Positions 23,838 to 31,834 of a DNA stretch of 35,630 nucleotides are shown here, one piece after another. Numbering within the stretch: the first letter of the stretch is position 1; each line of letters starts with the position of its first letter. The stretch comes from an uncultured Lachnospiraceae bacterium (GTDB lineage: Bacteria > Bacillota > Clostridia > Lachnospirales > Lachnospiraceae), in the NCBI GenBank assembly GCA_944384105.1, contig CALWSC010000048.1:1-35630 (forward strand). The letters run 5' to 3'. A program made the translations under genes and the position numbers. The notes beneath the pieces are model-generated. The model was given only the letters and a program-made list of their open reading frames with translations, did not search any database and was not told where the DNA came from.

Positions 23838-24646
23838 AGATGGAGATTGAGAACCTTACTTTTTCTTACGGTTCCCACAAGGTCTTAAAAGAACTGACGT
23901 TTACGGTTGCGGAGGGTGAACTATTATGTATTCTTGGACCAAACGGCGTAGGAAAGAGCACGCTTTTTCGCTGTCTGCTTGGTCTGCAGAGAGGATGGCG
24001 TGGCGATATACGCATAGACGGACAGGATATCCGGGGACTCTCAGCGCGCCGGGCTGCACGGTATCTGGCATATATTCCGCAGTATTCCAGCCCGGTATTT
24101 TCCTATACCGTCTTCCAGATGGTGCTCATGGGAACAACCTCACAGATGGGAGTGTTCTCTTCTCCGGGGAAGAAGGAGGAAGCGCGTTCTCTTGCGGCGC
24201 TGGAGACGCTCGGCATCGGATATCTGAAAGACAAGCGGATTGGGGAGATCAGCGGCGGAGAGCGGCAGCTTGTTCTGATCGCCCGCGCGATTGCCCAGGA
24301 TGCGCAGCTTTTGATCATGGACGAGCCGACGGCAAACCTCGATTATGGAAACCAGGTGCGCGTCATGCAGGTTGTCAGAGAGCTGGCGCACAGCGGATAT
24401 TCCATTGTGATGTCTACGCACAATCCCGACCAGGCTTTTTTGTATGGTACCCGTGTGCTGATGTTAAAGGACGGCGCAGTGATAAGTCAGGGTACGCCCA
24501 GGGAGGCACTGACCGAGGAGGTGCTGCGCAGGGCGTACGGGGTGGAGATTGGAATCCATACATTTTCGGAAGGAAATGAGGTGTACCATCTGTGTGTACC
24601 GAAGGCGCGTTTGGAGGAAAAGAATTTGAAGGAGGAAAAAGAATGA
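23834..24646 (+). CDS. ABC importer ATP-binding protein (FecE/BtuD-like)
   Basis: A 270-residue ATPase with Walker A GPNGVGKST, Q-loop IPQYSS, signature ISGGERQL, Walker B LLIMDEPTANLD and H-loop STHNPD. It has the PHTMPFxxYTV-like region of iron-chelate importers (VFSYTVFQMVLMG) and a C-terminal tail typical of FecE/BtuD. It overlaps both neighbours by 4 bp (ATGA), so the three genes form one tightly coupled transcript. Confidence 0.92.
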   Translation: MKMEIENLTFSYGSHKVLKELTFTVAEGELLCILGPNGVGKSTLFRCLLGLQRGWRGDIRIDGQDIRGLSARRAARYLAYIPQYSSPVFSYTVFQMVLMGTTSQMGVFSSPGKKEEARSLAALETLGIGYLKDKRIGEISGGERQLVLIARAIAQDAQLLIMDEPTANLDYGNQVRVMQVVRELAHSGYSIVMSTHNPDQAFLYGTRVLMLKDGAVISQGTPREALTEEVLRRAYGVEIGIHTFSEGNEVYHLCVPKARLEEKNLKEEKE

Positions 24647-25761
24647 GAAATACGAAACGATGGTTGGCAGTAATCTTAGCAGCAGTGACGGTAAGCACGG
24701 CTGCAGGCTGCGGCGCGAAGGCAGAGAGTGAAGGAAACGAACCGCAGACTGCGGAGGCTGCGGACACACAGGAGGCAGAAGGGGCGGATACCACCGTATT
24801 TACTGACTCTCTGGGGCGCGAGGTGGAGATTCCGGCAGAGATCACAAAGATAGCTCCTTCCGGCAATCTGGCACAGATGATTCTCTACAGCCTTGCTCCG
24901 GATTTGATGGTCGGATGGAGCGCCGACCCGGGTGAGGATATGGTTTCGTATTTCCCGGATGAGTATAAGAACCTGCCGGTTTTTGGGACGTTTTACGGCA
25001 AGAAAGCGTCGCTGAATAAGGAGGCACTGATTGCAGCGGAGCCTCAGGTTATCATCGATATGGGTGAGATCAAAGGGGATATGGCGGCGGATCTGGACTC
25101 TCTGCAGGAGCAGCTCGGCATTCCGGCAATCTTCATCAAGGCTCAGCTTACGGACAGCGGCGAGGCGTACCGCACACTCGGAAGTCTGCTCGGCGTTAAG
25201 GAACGCGCGGAGGAGCTTGCTGCTTACTGCGATGAGACGATCAGCGAAGCACAGGAGAAGGCGGATTCAATCGCAGAGGAAGACCGCGTGAGCGTATATT
25301 ATGGCGGAGGTACGGACGGGCTGAGCGCCAACCCGGCGGATTCTTCGCATGCGGAGGTTATCAATCTGGTCGGCGGCAGAAATGTCGTAGAGACGGATTT
25401 CGACTCCGGCGCGAACCAGGCGAATATGGAGCAGCTTATGCTCTGGAATCCGGATGTAATTCTTTTCACTGAGGAGGGCGCATATGAGACTGTCCAGCAG
25501 GATGAGACATGGAAGAGTCTTCCGGCGGTGGCAAACGGCAGCGTCTATGAGGTGCCGTCGGTTCCGTACAACTGGATTGACCGTCCGCCGGCAGTAAACC
25601 GTATCCTGGGTGTGAAGTGGCTTGGAAATCTGCTCTACCCGGAGGTGTTTGACTATGATATGACCGCGGAGGCGCAGGAATTCTATAAACTGTTCTACCG
25701 CTATGACCTGCATGAGGATGAGGCGGCAGAGCTGATGGCGCTGTCCACGTATAAAGAGTAA
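24643..25761 (+). CDS. Substrate-binding lipoprotein of the class III importer
   Basis: A 372-residue lipoprotein with a Lys/Arg start, hydrophobic stretch and lipobox STAAGC (Cys23). A low-complexity Ala/Glu/Asp linker precedes the binding domain. The domain begins FTDSLGREVEIPAEITKI and has SGNLAQMILYSLAPDLMVGWSA, LNPDVILFTE-like LWNPDVILFTE and a C-terminal PYNWIDRPPAVNRILGVKWL. This is the two-lobed Periplasmic_BP_2 fold. Such proteins bind siderophore-iron, corrinoids, haem or, in MolA-type relatives, molybdate and tungstate; sequence does not settle which. ATG 24643 follows AAGGAGG; the earlier in-frame start at 24592 would run inside the ATPase gene. Confidence 0.9.
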   Translation: MRNTKRWLAVILAAVTVSTAAGCGAKAESEGNEPQTAEAADTQEAEGADTTVFTDSLGREVEIPAEITKIAPSGNLAQMILYSLAPDLMVGWSADPGEDMVSYFPDEYKNLPVFGTFYGKKASLNKEALIAAEPQVIIDMGEIKGDMAADLDSLQEQLGIPAIFIKAQLTDSGEAYRTLGSLLGVKERAEELAAYCDETISEAQEKADSIAEEDRVSVYYGGGTDGLSANPADSSHAEVINLVGGRNVVETDFDSGANQANMEQLMLWNPDVILFTEEGAYETVQQDETWKSLPAVANGSVYEVPSVPYNWIDRPPAVNRILGVKWLGNLLYPEVFDYDMTAEAQEFYKLFYRYDLHEDEAAELMALSTYKE

Positions 25762-25787
25762 GGGAAAGAGAGGAATCTGACAGCAAG

Positions 25788-26777
25788 ATGAGCAGTACAA
25801 TCATTGAAAAGGTCATCGACCTGCCCGCGGAGTACGCGGGAAATATTTTCGGACAGTTCGACGCCCACATGAAGCTTCTGGAGCGGACGCTGCGTGTGAC
25901 GCTGGTATTTCGGGACGGGGTATTAAAGATCGTGGGACCGCAGGCAGCAGCGGCAAAGGCGGAGTCTGTGATCCGCGAGCTTTTGGAGCTTGCGAAACGC
26001 GGCAATACGATTACGATGCAGAATGTGACGTACGCTTTGTCTCTTACGATGGAGGAGAGCGGAGGATCCCTCGCAGAGATCGACCGTGATCTGATTTGCC
26101 ACACCATCAATGGCAGACCTATCAAGCCCAAGACGCTTGGGCAGAAGAAGTACGTCGATGAGATCCGCAGCAAGATGATTGTCTTCGGCGTAGGTCCTGC
26201 CGGAACCGGAAAGACGTATCTTGCGATTGCGATGGCGGTGACAGCATTTCGAAACGATGAGGTCAGCAGGATTATTCTGACACGCCCGGCAATCGAGGCG
26301 GGAGAGAAACTGGGATTTCTGCCCGGCGACCTGCAGAGTAAGGTTGACCCTTACCTGCGCCCCCTCTATGACGCCCTGTATCAGATCATGGGACCTGAGT
26401 CGTTTGCCAAGAATATGGAAAAGGGGCTGATCGAGGTGGCGCCGCTTGCCTACATGCGCGGAAGGACGCTCGACAATGCCTTTATTATTCTCGATGAGGC
26501 ACAGAATACGACGCCGGCGCAGATGAAGATGTTTCTGACGCGTATCGGCTTCGGATCCAAAGTCATCGTAACCGGCGATTCCTCACAGAAGGACCTGCCG
26601 CCTGGCACAAAGTCCGGGCTTGAAGTGGCGGAGCAGGTATTAAAGAAGATTGAGGACATAGCGTTTTGCCAGCTCACGAGCAAGGACGTCGTGCGTCACC
26701 CGCTCGTGCAGAAGATCGTGCAGGCGTATGAAGCATATGAGAAGAAGCCGCGGAATACCCGCGGCACACGCAGATAA
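25788..26777 (+). CDS. phoH: PhoH-family ATPase
   Basis: A 329-residue protein with an N-terminal KH-like RNA-binding segment (about 20-75) and a C-terminal PhoH ATPase domain. Motifs: IVFGVGPAGTGKTYLAIAMAV (Walker A), RPAIEAGEKLGFLPGDL, DNAFIILDEAQN (Walker B) and TGDSSQKDLP. It is implicated in RNA metabolism; in many Firmicutes it lies next to ybeY, as here. It begins 26 bp after the importer, with GAGAGGAA about 15 bases before the ATG. In the usual Firmicutes order it directly follows yqfD. Confidence 0.93.
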   Translation: MSSTIIEKVIDLPAEYAGNIFGQFDAHMKLLERTLRVTLVFRDGVLKIVGPQAAAAKAESVIRELLELAKRGNTITMQNVTYALSLTMEESGGSLAEIDRDLICHTINGRPIKPKTLGQKKYVDEIRSKMIVFGVGPAGTGKTYLAIAMAVTAFRNDEVSRIILTRPAIEAGEKLGFLPGDLQSKVDPYLRPLYDALYQIMGPESFAKNMEKGLIEVAPLAYMRGRTLDNAFIILDEAQNTTPAQMKMFLTRIGFGSKVIVTGDSSQKDLPPGTKSGLEVAEQVLKKIEDIAFCQLTSKDVVRHPLVQKIVQAYEAYEKKPRNTRGTRR

Positions 26778-26793
26778 AGTCAGGAGAATGAGT

Positions 26794-27300
26794 ATGACGG
26801 TTCGGATAGAGAATGAAAATGAGTATACCTTTGATTTTCCGTATGAGGATGTAGCACGCCGTGTGATCGGTCAGGTACTCGCAATGGAGCAGTGCCCCTA
26901 CGAGGCGGAGGTAAACCTGGTGCTGACCGGCAGTGAGGAGATCCGGGAGATCAACCGGCAGTTCCGGGGCATTGACCGGGAGACGGATGTACTTTCTTTC
27001 CCGATGCAGGATTTTCCTGCTCCGGCAGACTATGAATTCCTTGAGAATGAGGAGTCATTTGACGCCTTTCATCCGGAGACCGGGGAGCTGATGCTCGGGG
27101 ATATTATGATCAGCGTGCCGCGGGCAATTGAACAGGCGGAACAGTTCGGTCACGGACTGATGAGAGAGTATGCGTTTCTGATCGCGCACAGCATGCTGCA
27201 TCTGCTCGGCTACGATCATATGGAACCCGATGAGGCGCGGGTGATGGAGGCGAAGCAGGCGATGGCGCTGGAAGCGCTTGGCATTACGAGACAGGCATAA
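26794..27300 (+). CDS. ybeY: Endoribonuclease YbeY (rRNA maturation)
   Basis: A 168-residue metal-dependent RNase for 16S rRNA maturation and ribosome quality control. The signature is HSMLHLLGYDHMEPDEA near residues 130-146: three His that bind zinc, with Ser in place of the usual Gly after the first His. Upstream conserved parts are NRQFRGIDRETDVLSFPM and GELMLGDIMISV. ATG 26794 is preferred over ATG 26788 because AGGAG (26782-26786) is correctly spaced only for the former. It follows phoH by 16 bp. Confidence 0.92.
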   Translation: MTVRIENENEYTFDFPYEDVARRVIGQVLAMEQCPYEAEVNLVLTGSEEIREINRQFRGIDRETDVLSFPMQDFPAPADYEFLENEESFDAFHPETGELMLGDIMISVPRAIEQAEQFGHGLMREYAFLIAHSMLHLLGYDHMEPDEARVMEAKQAMALEALGITRQA

Positions 27301-27345
27301 GATCTGTTTTTTTTACCGATACTATGAGAAAAAGGATGGTTGCAG

Positions 27346-27669
27346 ATGAGACGGAGATTTTCTTATGGTATCGGTTTTTTGTGCGCAGCGGCGCTGCTGA
27401 GCGCGGGATATTATGTAAGCTATGACGCATCTTCAAAGGAAGACACCCCAAAGAGCATTGAGGCGGATACAAGCGGAGCGCCGCGGTATGTGCTGCGTAT
27501 CAGTGAAGGACGCGTATGTGCCTACCGAACCGAGGACGGAAGCCTGTATGAGAGTACATCCATCGAGGCGAGAACCCTTCCTCGGAGCATCCAGGAGGCG
27601 CTTGCGGATGGAATTTATCTCAAAAGCGAGGTAGAATTATATGGTTTTCTGGAAAGTTATACTTCCTGA
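27346..27669 (+). CDS. Small anchored protein with BofC C-terminal-like domain
   Basis: A 107-residue protein with an N-terminal hydrophobic segment (about 6-24) after a short Arg-rich start, so it is membrane-anchored or secreted. The outer part (about 45-107) reads YVLRISEGRVCAYRTEDGSLYESTSI, then RTLPRSIQEALADGIYLKSEVELYGFLESYTS. This resembles the C-terminal domain of BofC, the forespore protein controlling sigma-K checkpoint proteolysis. The match is from memory of the family pattern, so a BofC role is tentative. ATG 27346 fits AAAGGA; the in-frame TTG at 27340 is too close. It occupies the place where dgkA/cdd/era often follow ybeY. Confidence 0.6.
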   Translation: MRRRFSYGIGFLCAAALLSAGYYVSYDASSKEDTPKSIEADTSGAPRYVLRISEGRVCAYRTEDGSLYESTSIEARTLPRSIQEALADGIYLKSEVELYGFLESYTS

Positions 27670-27682
27670 AGCAGTATTGCTC

Positions 27683-27711
27683 TTGTACTTGTGAAAGAAC
27701 TGTTGTAAAAT
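27683..27711 (+). promoter_or_regulatory. Promoter of proB
   Basis: TTGTAC (27683-27688), an exact 17-bp spacer and TAAAAT (27706-27711), 51 bp before the proB ATG. Confidence 0.62.
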
Positions 27712-27750
27712 AGTATCTGACCGTTTCGGAAAAACGGCAGGATACTTTTT
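27712..27750 (+). promoter_or_regulatory. Terminator/attenuator-like hairpin in the proB leader
   Basis: AGTATC (27712-27717) pairs with GATACT (27741-27746). An inner stem CCGTTT (27721-27726) with AAACGG (27732-27737) is joined by 3x3 internal mismatches. Four or five T (27746-27750) follow, then AGGAGG of proB. It starts directly behind the -10, so almost every proB transcript would carry it near its 5' end. Confidence 0.55.
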
Positions 27751-27761
27751 AGGAGGCAGTT

Positions 27762-28604
27762 ATGAATTTTCGGGAACGATTAAAGGATAAAAAGAGGATT
27801 GTCATTAAGATCGGATCATCCTCACTGACGCATAAGGAGACAGGCAAGCTGGATCTGGTGAAGCTTGAGATTCTGGTGAGGGAATTAAGCGACCTGCGCA
27901 ATCAGGGCAAGGAGGTTGTGCTGGTATCTTCCGGAGCCATTATGGTTGGAAATCATATGCTCGGGCATACCGGCAAGCCCCAGAATATCGCGGAGAAGCA
28001 GGCCTGCGCAGCGATCGGCCAGGCAAAGCTGATGATGATTTACCAGAAGCTGTTTTCGGAGTATAATCAGATTGCAAGCCAGATTCTGATGACAAAGAAC
28101 ACTATGGTCGATAACTTAAACCGCAGAAACGCAAAGAACACATTTGAGGAACTGCTCCGCATCGGAAGCATTCCGATTGTCAATGAGAATGATACGATCG
28201 CCACATACGAGATCGAGTTCGGAGACAACGATACACTTTCCGCGGTTGTTGCGGCGCTGATCGGCGCGGATCTGCTGATTCTGCTCTCAGACATTGACGG
28301 GCTGTTCACGGATGACCCGCACACGAATCCGGACGCGAAATTTATCGACGTCGTGGAGCACCTGGACAGCCATCTGATGCAGATGGGCAAGTCGACTTCA
28401 ACCAGCAGCGTCGGTACGGGCGGTATGGCGACGAAGCTGACCGCCGCTCATGTTGCAACGAGCGCCGGTGCGGACATGGTCATCGCCAACGGAAATGATA
28501 TTCACGTGATTCACAAAATCATGCAGGGCAGAAATCACGGAACACTGTTCCTGGCGGATAAGAAGGATGAGTTTTTCCTTATCGACTTTCTGGAGAAAAT
28601 GTAA
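27762..28604 (+). CDS. proB: Glutamate 5-kinase ProB, without PUA domain
   Basis: A 280-residue amino-acid kinase that phosphorylates glutamate, the first step of proline synthesis. Motifs: VIKIGSSSLT near residue 13 (phosphate loop), VLVSSGAIMVG, PIVNENDTIA, FGDNDTLSA, LLILLSDIDGLF and SVGTGGMATKL. The C-terminal PUA domain of longer ProB proteins is missing, as in other short bacterial ProB. The start ATG follows AGGAGG. proA lies three genes downstream, with DUF896 and 5-formyl-THF cyclo-ligase between. Confidence 0.95.
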   Translation: MNFRERLKDKKRIVIKIGSSSLTHKETGKLDLVKLEILVRELSDLRNQGKEVVLVSSGAIMVGNHMLGHTGKPQNIAEKQACAAIGQAKLMMIYQKLFSEYNQIASQILMTKNTMVDNLNRRNAKNTFEELLRIGSIPIVNENDTIATYEIEFGDNDTLSAVVAALIGADLLILLSDIDGLFTDDPHTNPDAKFIDVVEHLDSHLMQMGKSTSTSSVGTGGMATKLTAAHVATSAGADMVIANGNDIHVIHKIMQGRNHGTLFLADKKDEFFLIDFLEKM

Positions 28605-28623
28605 AAAGGAGTACGGGTAAGAA

Positions 28624-28845
28624 ATGGAACAGGCTAAAATCGACCGCATCAACGAACTGGCGCGGAAGCAGAAGACCGTGGGGCTTACACCCGCAGAGAA
28701 GGATGAGCAGCAGAAGCTGCGCAGGGAGTTCATTGCGACCATCCGCATGAATCTGCGCACGCAGCTCGACAATATTGACATGCAGCAGGAGGACGGCTCC
28801 ATCATCAACCTGGGTGAGAAATATGGAAACAAAACAAGGCATTAG
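28624..28845 (+). CDS. DUF896 (YnzC/UPF0291) small protein
   Basis: A 73-residue soluble protein with the DUF896 core: KIDRINELARKQKTVGLTPAEKDEQQKLRREFI, then the segment YN.RLK-like MNLRTQLDNIDM near residue 42. In Bacillus YnzC the family forms a two-helix hairpin; its role is unknown. It follows proB by 19 bp with AAGGAG upstream and overlaps the next gene by 23 bp, so it lies in the proB-proA transcript. Confidence 0.9.
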   Translation: MEQAKIDRINELARKQKTVGLTPAEKDEQQKLRREFIATIRMNLRTQLDNIDMQQEDGSIINLGEKYGNKTRH

Positions 28846-29368
28846 AAAGCAGATCCGCCGTCTGAGAGACGGGCAGACACCGGAGGAGATCTTTGAAAAG
28901 AGCCGTATGATCTGTGAGCGCATCGCCGGTACGGAACAGTTTCAGAAGGCAGAATGCATCTATACATATGTGGGATGTAAAAATGAGGTTATGACGCAGA
29001 CGCTTATCGAAACAGCGTGGCGGCTTGGCAAGCGTGTCGCTGTACCGAAGGTCTGCGGCAGAGATATGGTATTTGGCTTGCTTACAGATTTTGCACAGCT
29101 AAAAGAAGGTTATTTCGGTATTCCTGAACCGGAAGAGCTGATTCCGGCAGGGGAGGAAGAAGCCCTGATGATTATGCCGGGCGTCGCGTTTGACCGGCTG
29201 CGCCGCCGCGTAGGATACGGCGGGGGATTCTACGACCGGTATTTGGCCGCGCATACGCATCATATGACGATCGCGGCAGCGTTCGAATTCCAGGTGCTGG
29301 AGGAAGTGCCGTGGGAGGATACGGATATTGTGCCGCGGATGCTGGTGACAGAGAACGGTATTTATTAA
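28823..29368 (+). CDS. 5-formyltetrahydrofolate cyclo-ligase
   Basis: A 181-residue enzyme that converts 5-formyl-THF to 5,10-methenyl-THF using ATP. Recognisable motifs: N-terminal GIRKQIRRLRDG (nucleotide site), YTYVGCKNEVMTQTLI, GKRVAVPKV, GYFGIPEP and the C-terminal MIMPGVAFDRLRRRVGYGGGFYDRYL. ATG 28823 is chosen as the family-typical start, although it lies inside DUF896. It returns storage folate to the pool used by the Wood-Ljungdahl methyl branch, which is also encoded in this window. It precedes proA by 33 bp. Confidence 0.92.
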   Translation: METKQGIRKQIRRLRDGQTPEEIFEKSRMICERIAGTEQFQKAECIYTYVGCKNEVMTQTLIETAWRLGKRVAVPKVCGRDMVFGLLTDFAQLKEGYFGIPEPEELIPAGEEEALMIMPGVAFDRLRRRVGYGGGFYDRYLAAHTHHMTIAAAFEFQVLEEVPWEDTDIVPRMLVTENGIY

Positions 29369-29401
29369 AAAGCCCGCAGGGCTGGAAAGAGAGGTATACA
29401 T

Positions 29402-30643
29402 ATGCTGGAACAAATCGGACAAAAGGCAAAGGCAGCAGAGCCGGTGCTGCGCACGCTGTCGACGCAGGCAAAGAACGACCTGCTCATTAAGGCGGCAGAG
29501 CAGCTTGTGACAGACAGCGGGAAGATTCTCGCGGCAAATGAAATGGATATGGCGAACGGCGAGAAGGCAGGGATGTCATCCGGACTTCTCGACCGTTTAA
29601 AACTTACAGAGGAGCGCATCGCAGGCATGGCAGAGGGACTTACGCAGCTTGCATTATTGGACGATCCGATCGGAGAGGTGCTTGGTATGAAAAAGCGCCC
29701 AAACGGACTTCTGATCGGACAGAAGCGAGTGCCGCTTGGCGTGGTTGGAATTATCTACGAGGCACGCCCGAATGTGACTGCAGACGCTTTCGGACTGTGT
29801 TTTAAGACGGGCAATGCCGTGATTCTGACGGGAGGCAGCGATGCGATTCATTCGAATATCGCAGTTGTGGAGTCTCTGCAGGCGGCGCTTGCGGCATGCG
29901 GTCTCCCGGTGGACGCCCTGCAGCTCATCACTGACACATCCCGTGAGACAACAACAGCATTCATGAAGCTGAACCGTTATGTAGATGTGCTGATCCCGCG
30001 CGGCGGCGCAGGACTCATCCGGGCAGTTGTGGAGAACAGCACGATTCCGGTCATTGAGACGGGTACGGGCAACTGCCATATCTATGTGGATGAGAGCGCA
30101 GATCTTTCGATGGCTGCGGACATTGTGATGAATGCCAAGACGCAGAGAGTAGGCGTGTGCAATGCCTGTGAGTCTCTGCTCGTGCATGAGAAGGTAAAGG
30201 ATGCGTTTCTGCCTGTAATCGCAGAGAGGCTTCGCACAAAAAATGTTGAGATGCGCGGCGATGAGGCGGTGTGTGCGCTTGTGCCGGACTGCGTACCGGC
30301 AACGGAAGAAGACTGGGGAAGGGAATACCTCGACTATATCCTCTCGATTAAGACAGTCAGCAGCGTGGACGAGGCGATTGCGCATATCAACCGCTACAGC
30401 ACGAAGCACTCGGAGGCGATTATTACTGAGAGCTATACAAATGCGCAGAAGTTTCTCGATGAAGTAGATGCTGCGGCAGTGTATGTAAACGCTTCGACAC
30501 GGTTTACGGACGGCTTTGAGTTCGGGTACGGCGCGGAGATCGGCATCAGCACCCAGAAGCTGCATGCGCGCGGACCTATGGGGCTGACAGCGCTCACCAC
30601 AACGAAATATATCATCTACGGCAGCGGGCAGGTTCGCCCGTAA
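29402..30643 (+). CDS. proA: Gamma-glutamyl phosphate reductase ProA
   Basis: A 413-residue aldehyde-dehydrogenase-fold enzyme that reduces glutamyl phosphate to glutamate semialdehyde with NADPH. The catalytic Cys253 lies in [14 protein letters not shown]. Other conserved parts: [74 protein letters not shown]. Length is normal. The start ATG follows GAGAGG. It is the last gene of the proB-DUF896-cyclo-ligase-proA run and is followed by a strong terminator. Confidence 0.96.
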   Translation: MLEQIGQKAKAAEPVLRTLSTQAKNDLLIKAAEQLVTDSGKILAANEMDMANGEKAGMSSGLLDRLKLTEERIAGMAEGLTQLALLDDPIGEVLGMKKRPNGLLIGQKRVPLGVVGIIYEARPNVTADAFGLCFKTGNAVILTGGSDAIHSNIAVVESLQAALAACGLPVDALQLITDTSRETTTAFMKLNRYVDVLIPRGGAGLIRAVVENSTIPVIETGTGNCHIYVDESADLSMAADIVMNAKTQRVGVCNACESLLVHEKVKDAFLPVIAERLRTKNVEMRGDEAVCALVPDCVPATEEDWGREYLDYILSIKTVSSVDEAIAHINRYSTKHSEAIITESYTNAQKFLDEVDAAAVYVNASTRFTDGFEFGYGAEIGISTQKLHARGPMGLTALTTTKYIIYGSGQVRP

Positions 30644-30657
30644 GCGAAGATAGAAGA

Positions 30658-30694
30658 GGGGCTGAAGCAGGATTTCTGCAAAGCCCCCTTTTTG
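30658..30694 (+). terminator. Rho-independent terminator after proA
   Basis: GGGGCT (30658-30663) pairs with AGCCCC (30682-30687), with an inner GCAG/CTGC stem (30667-30670 and 30676-30679). It is followed by CTTTTT (30688-30693), 15 bp after the proA stop. Confidence 0.9.
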
Positions 30695-30820
30695 CGGCTG
30701 CACGAGTCAAAGCACTGGTATGAGTGTGACCTTGGCGGCTGCACGGTCAGCCGGGCAGGCATATTTTGCGAGGCAGCTTCATACAATACCCCTGAACAGA
30801 TGGGTGTATGGAGGTGTCAG

Positions 30821-31762
30821 ATGGTACGCTTTGACAGAATTTATCCATATGATGACATGTTCCAGTATCTGCAGGAGCTTTCCGGACGGTTTGCGTCCTT
30901 TACCATCCTGAGAATGATCGGGGAGAGCCACGATGAGAGGCTGATACCGATGCTTCGGGTGGGAACGGGTGCGAAGGTGCTCTTATGCACAGCGGGGATT
31001 CACGGAAGGGAGAGTTTAAATCCCACAGTGCTTCTGCGGATGATGGAGGATTACTGCACAGCATATGAGAAGAAGGAGACAGTCGGCGGATACGACGTAT
31101 ACACGCTCCTGAACCGGTTTTCGATCTGCTTTATCCCACTTGTAAATCCCGATGGATATGAAATTGCGATAAACGGATTTTCTGCGGTCAGGAATCCGCT
31201 TCTGCGGAGGCTGTGCAGGATGCGGAGGATAAAAAGCAGTGAATGGAGGGGGAATGCCAGAGGGATTGATATTAACCGGAATTTTCCCTGCAGGTCATAT
31301 ACGCAGCAGCAGTTTTCGGAATATCCCGCGAGCGAACAGGAGACGCTGACGCTGATGCGCGTCATGAGCGACTATGATACGGCAGGGTATCTGGATTTTC
31401 ACTCCAGGGGCGAACTGCTTTATTATTACCGTCATGCAATGACAGATACATATAATGCGAGGTGCAGGGAGCTGGCCGAGTATCTTTCCGGTTTGAGCGG
31501 TTACCGACTGGGGCTGCCGGAAGAGGAATTTCCGGCAAAGGGGACAGGAGGCAGCAGCGTGAACTTCTATTCAGAACATATGCAGCAGCCGGCCGTGACC
31601 GTGGAGACGGTACCGGAGGACTGCGGCTTTCCGCTGCCCGTCGAGCAGTGCGAACGCGTTTACGAACAGATCCGCCGTCTCCCGATCGGCACTTTGGCGT
31701 GCTGTGCGGCATCAGAGAAGAATATCCGTAAGGTGCGGGGGAGGCGTGTAATTTTCTGTTGA
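30821..31762 (+). CDS. M14-family zinc carboxypeptidase
   Basis: A 313-residue metallopeptidase. Zinc ligands and catalytic residues are visible: HGRE (His61, Glu64), NRNFP (Arg153) for carboxylate binding, DFHSRG (His194) and the general base Glu262 in VTVETVPED. FIPLVNPDGYE is also typical. There is no signal peptide from ATG 30821, the only start with a good ribosome binding site (GGAGG at 30811-30815), so the enzyme appears cytosolic. A longer frame back to 30692 begins inside the proA terminator and is unlikely. Relatives include gamma-D-glutamyl-diaminopimelate peptidases acting on wall peptides; cytosolic recycling of such peptides is possible but unproven. Confidence 0.85.
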   Translation: MVRFDRIYPYDDMFQYLQELSGRFASFTILRMIGESHDERLIPMLRVGTGAKVLLCTAGIHGRESLNPTVLLRMMEDYCTAYEKKETVGGYDVYTLLNRFSICFIPLVNPDGYEIAINGFSAVRNPLLRRLCRMRRIKSSEWRGNARGIDINRNFPCRSYTQQQFSEYPASEQETLTLMRVMSDYDTAGYLDFHSRGELLYYYRHAMTDTYNARCRELAEYLSGLSGYRLGLPEEEFPAKGTGGSSVNFYSEHMQQPAVTVETVPEDCGFPLPVEQCERVYEQIRRLPIGTLACCAASEKNIRKVRGRRVIFC

Positions 31763-31787
31763 ATTTTTGGATTTCTACCTATATAAT
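31759..31787 (+). promoter_or_regulatory. Promoter of miaB-mutS
   Basis: TTGAAT (31759-31764), an exact 17-bp spacer and a perfect TATAAT (31782-31787). The -35 overlaps the M14 peptidase stop codon. It lies 48 bp before the miaB ATG. Confidence 0.65.
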
Positions 31788-31834
31788 AGGACACGAAGGT
31801 CAAAAAAGGGATAAAGAACGAAGGGAAATTTAGA

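Noticed and set aside
22759-25787. Mobile element carrying the importer
   Set aside because: No transposase, terminal inverted repeats or target duplication was seen at either edge; base composition matches the neighbours.
27712-27761. T-box or other named riboswitch before proB
   Set aside because: The leader is about 45 bases, far shorter than a T-box, and lacks its conserved motifs; only a hairpin with a T-run is present.
29654-30703. A 349-codon minus-strand frame opposite proA
   Set aside because: It is a shadow of proA codon bias, begins in the proA terminator region and has no recognisable domain.
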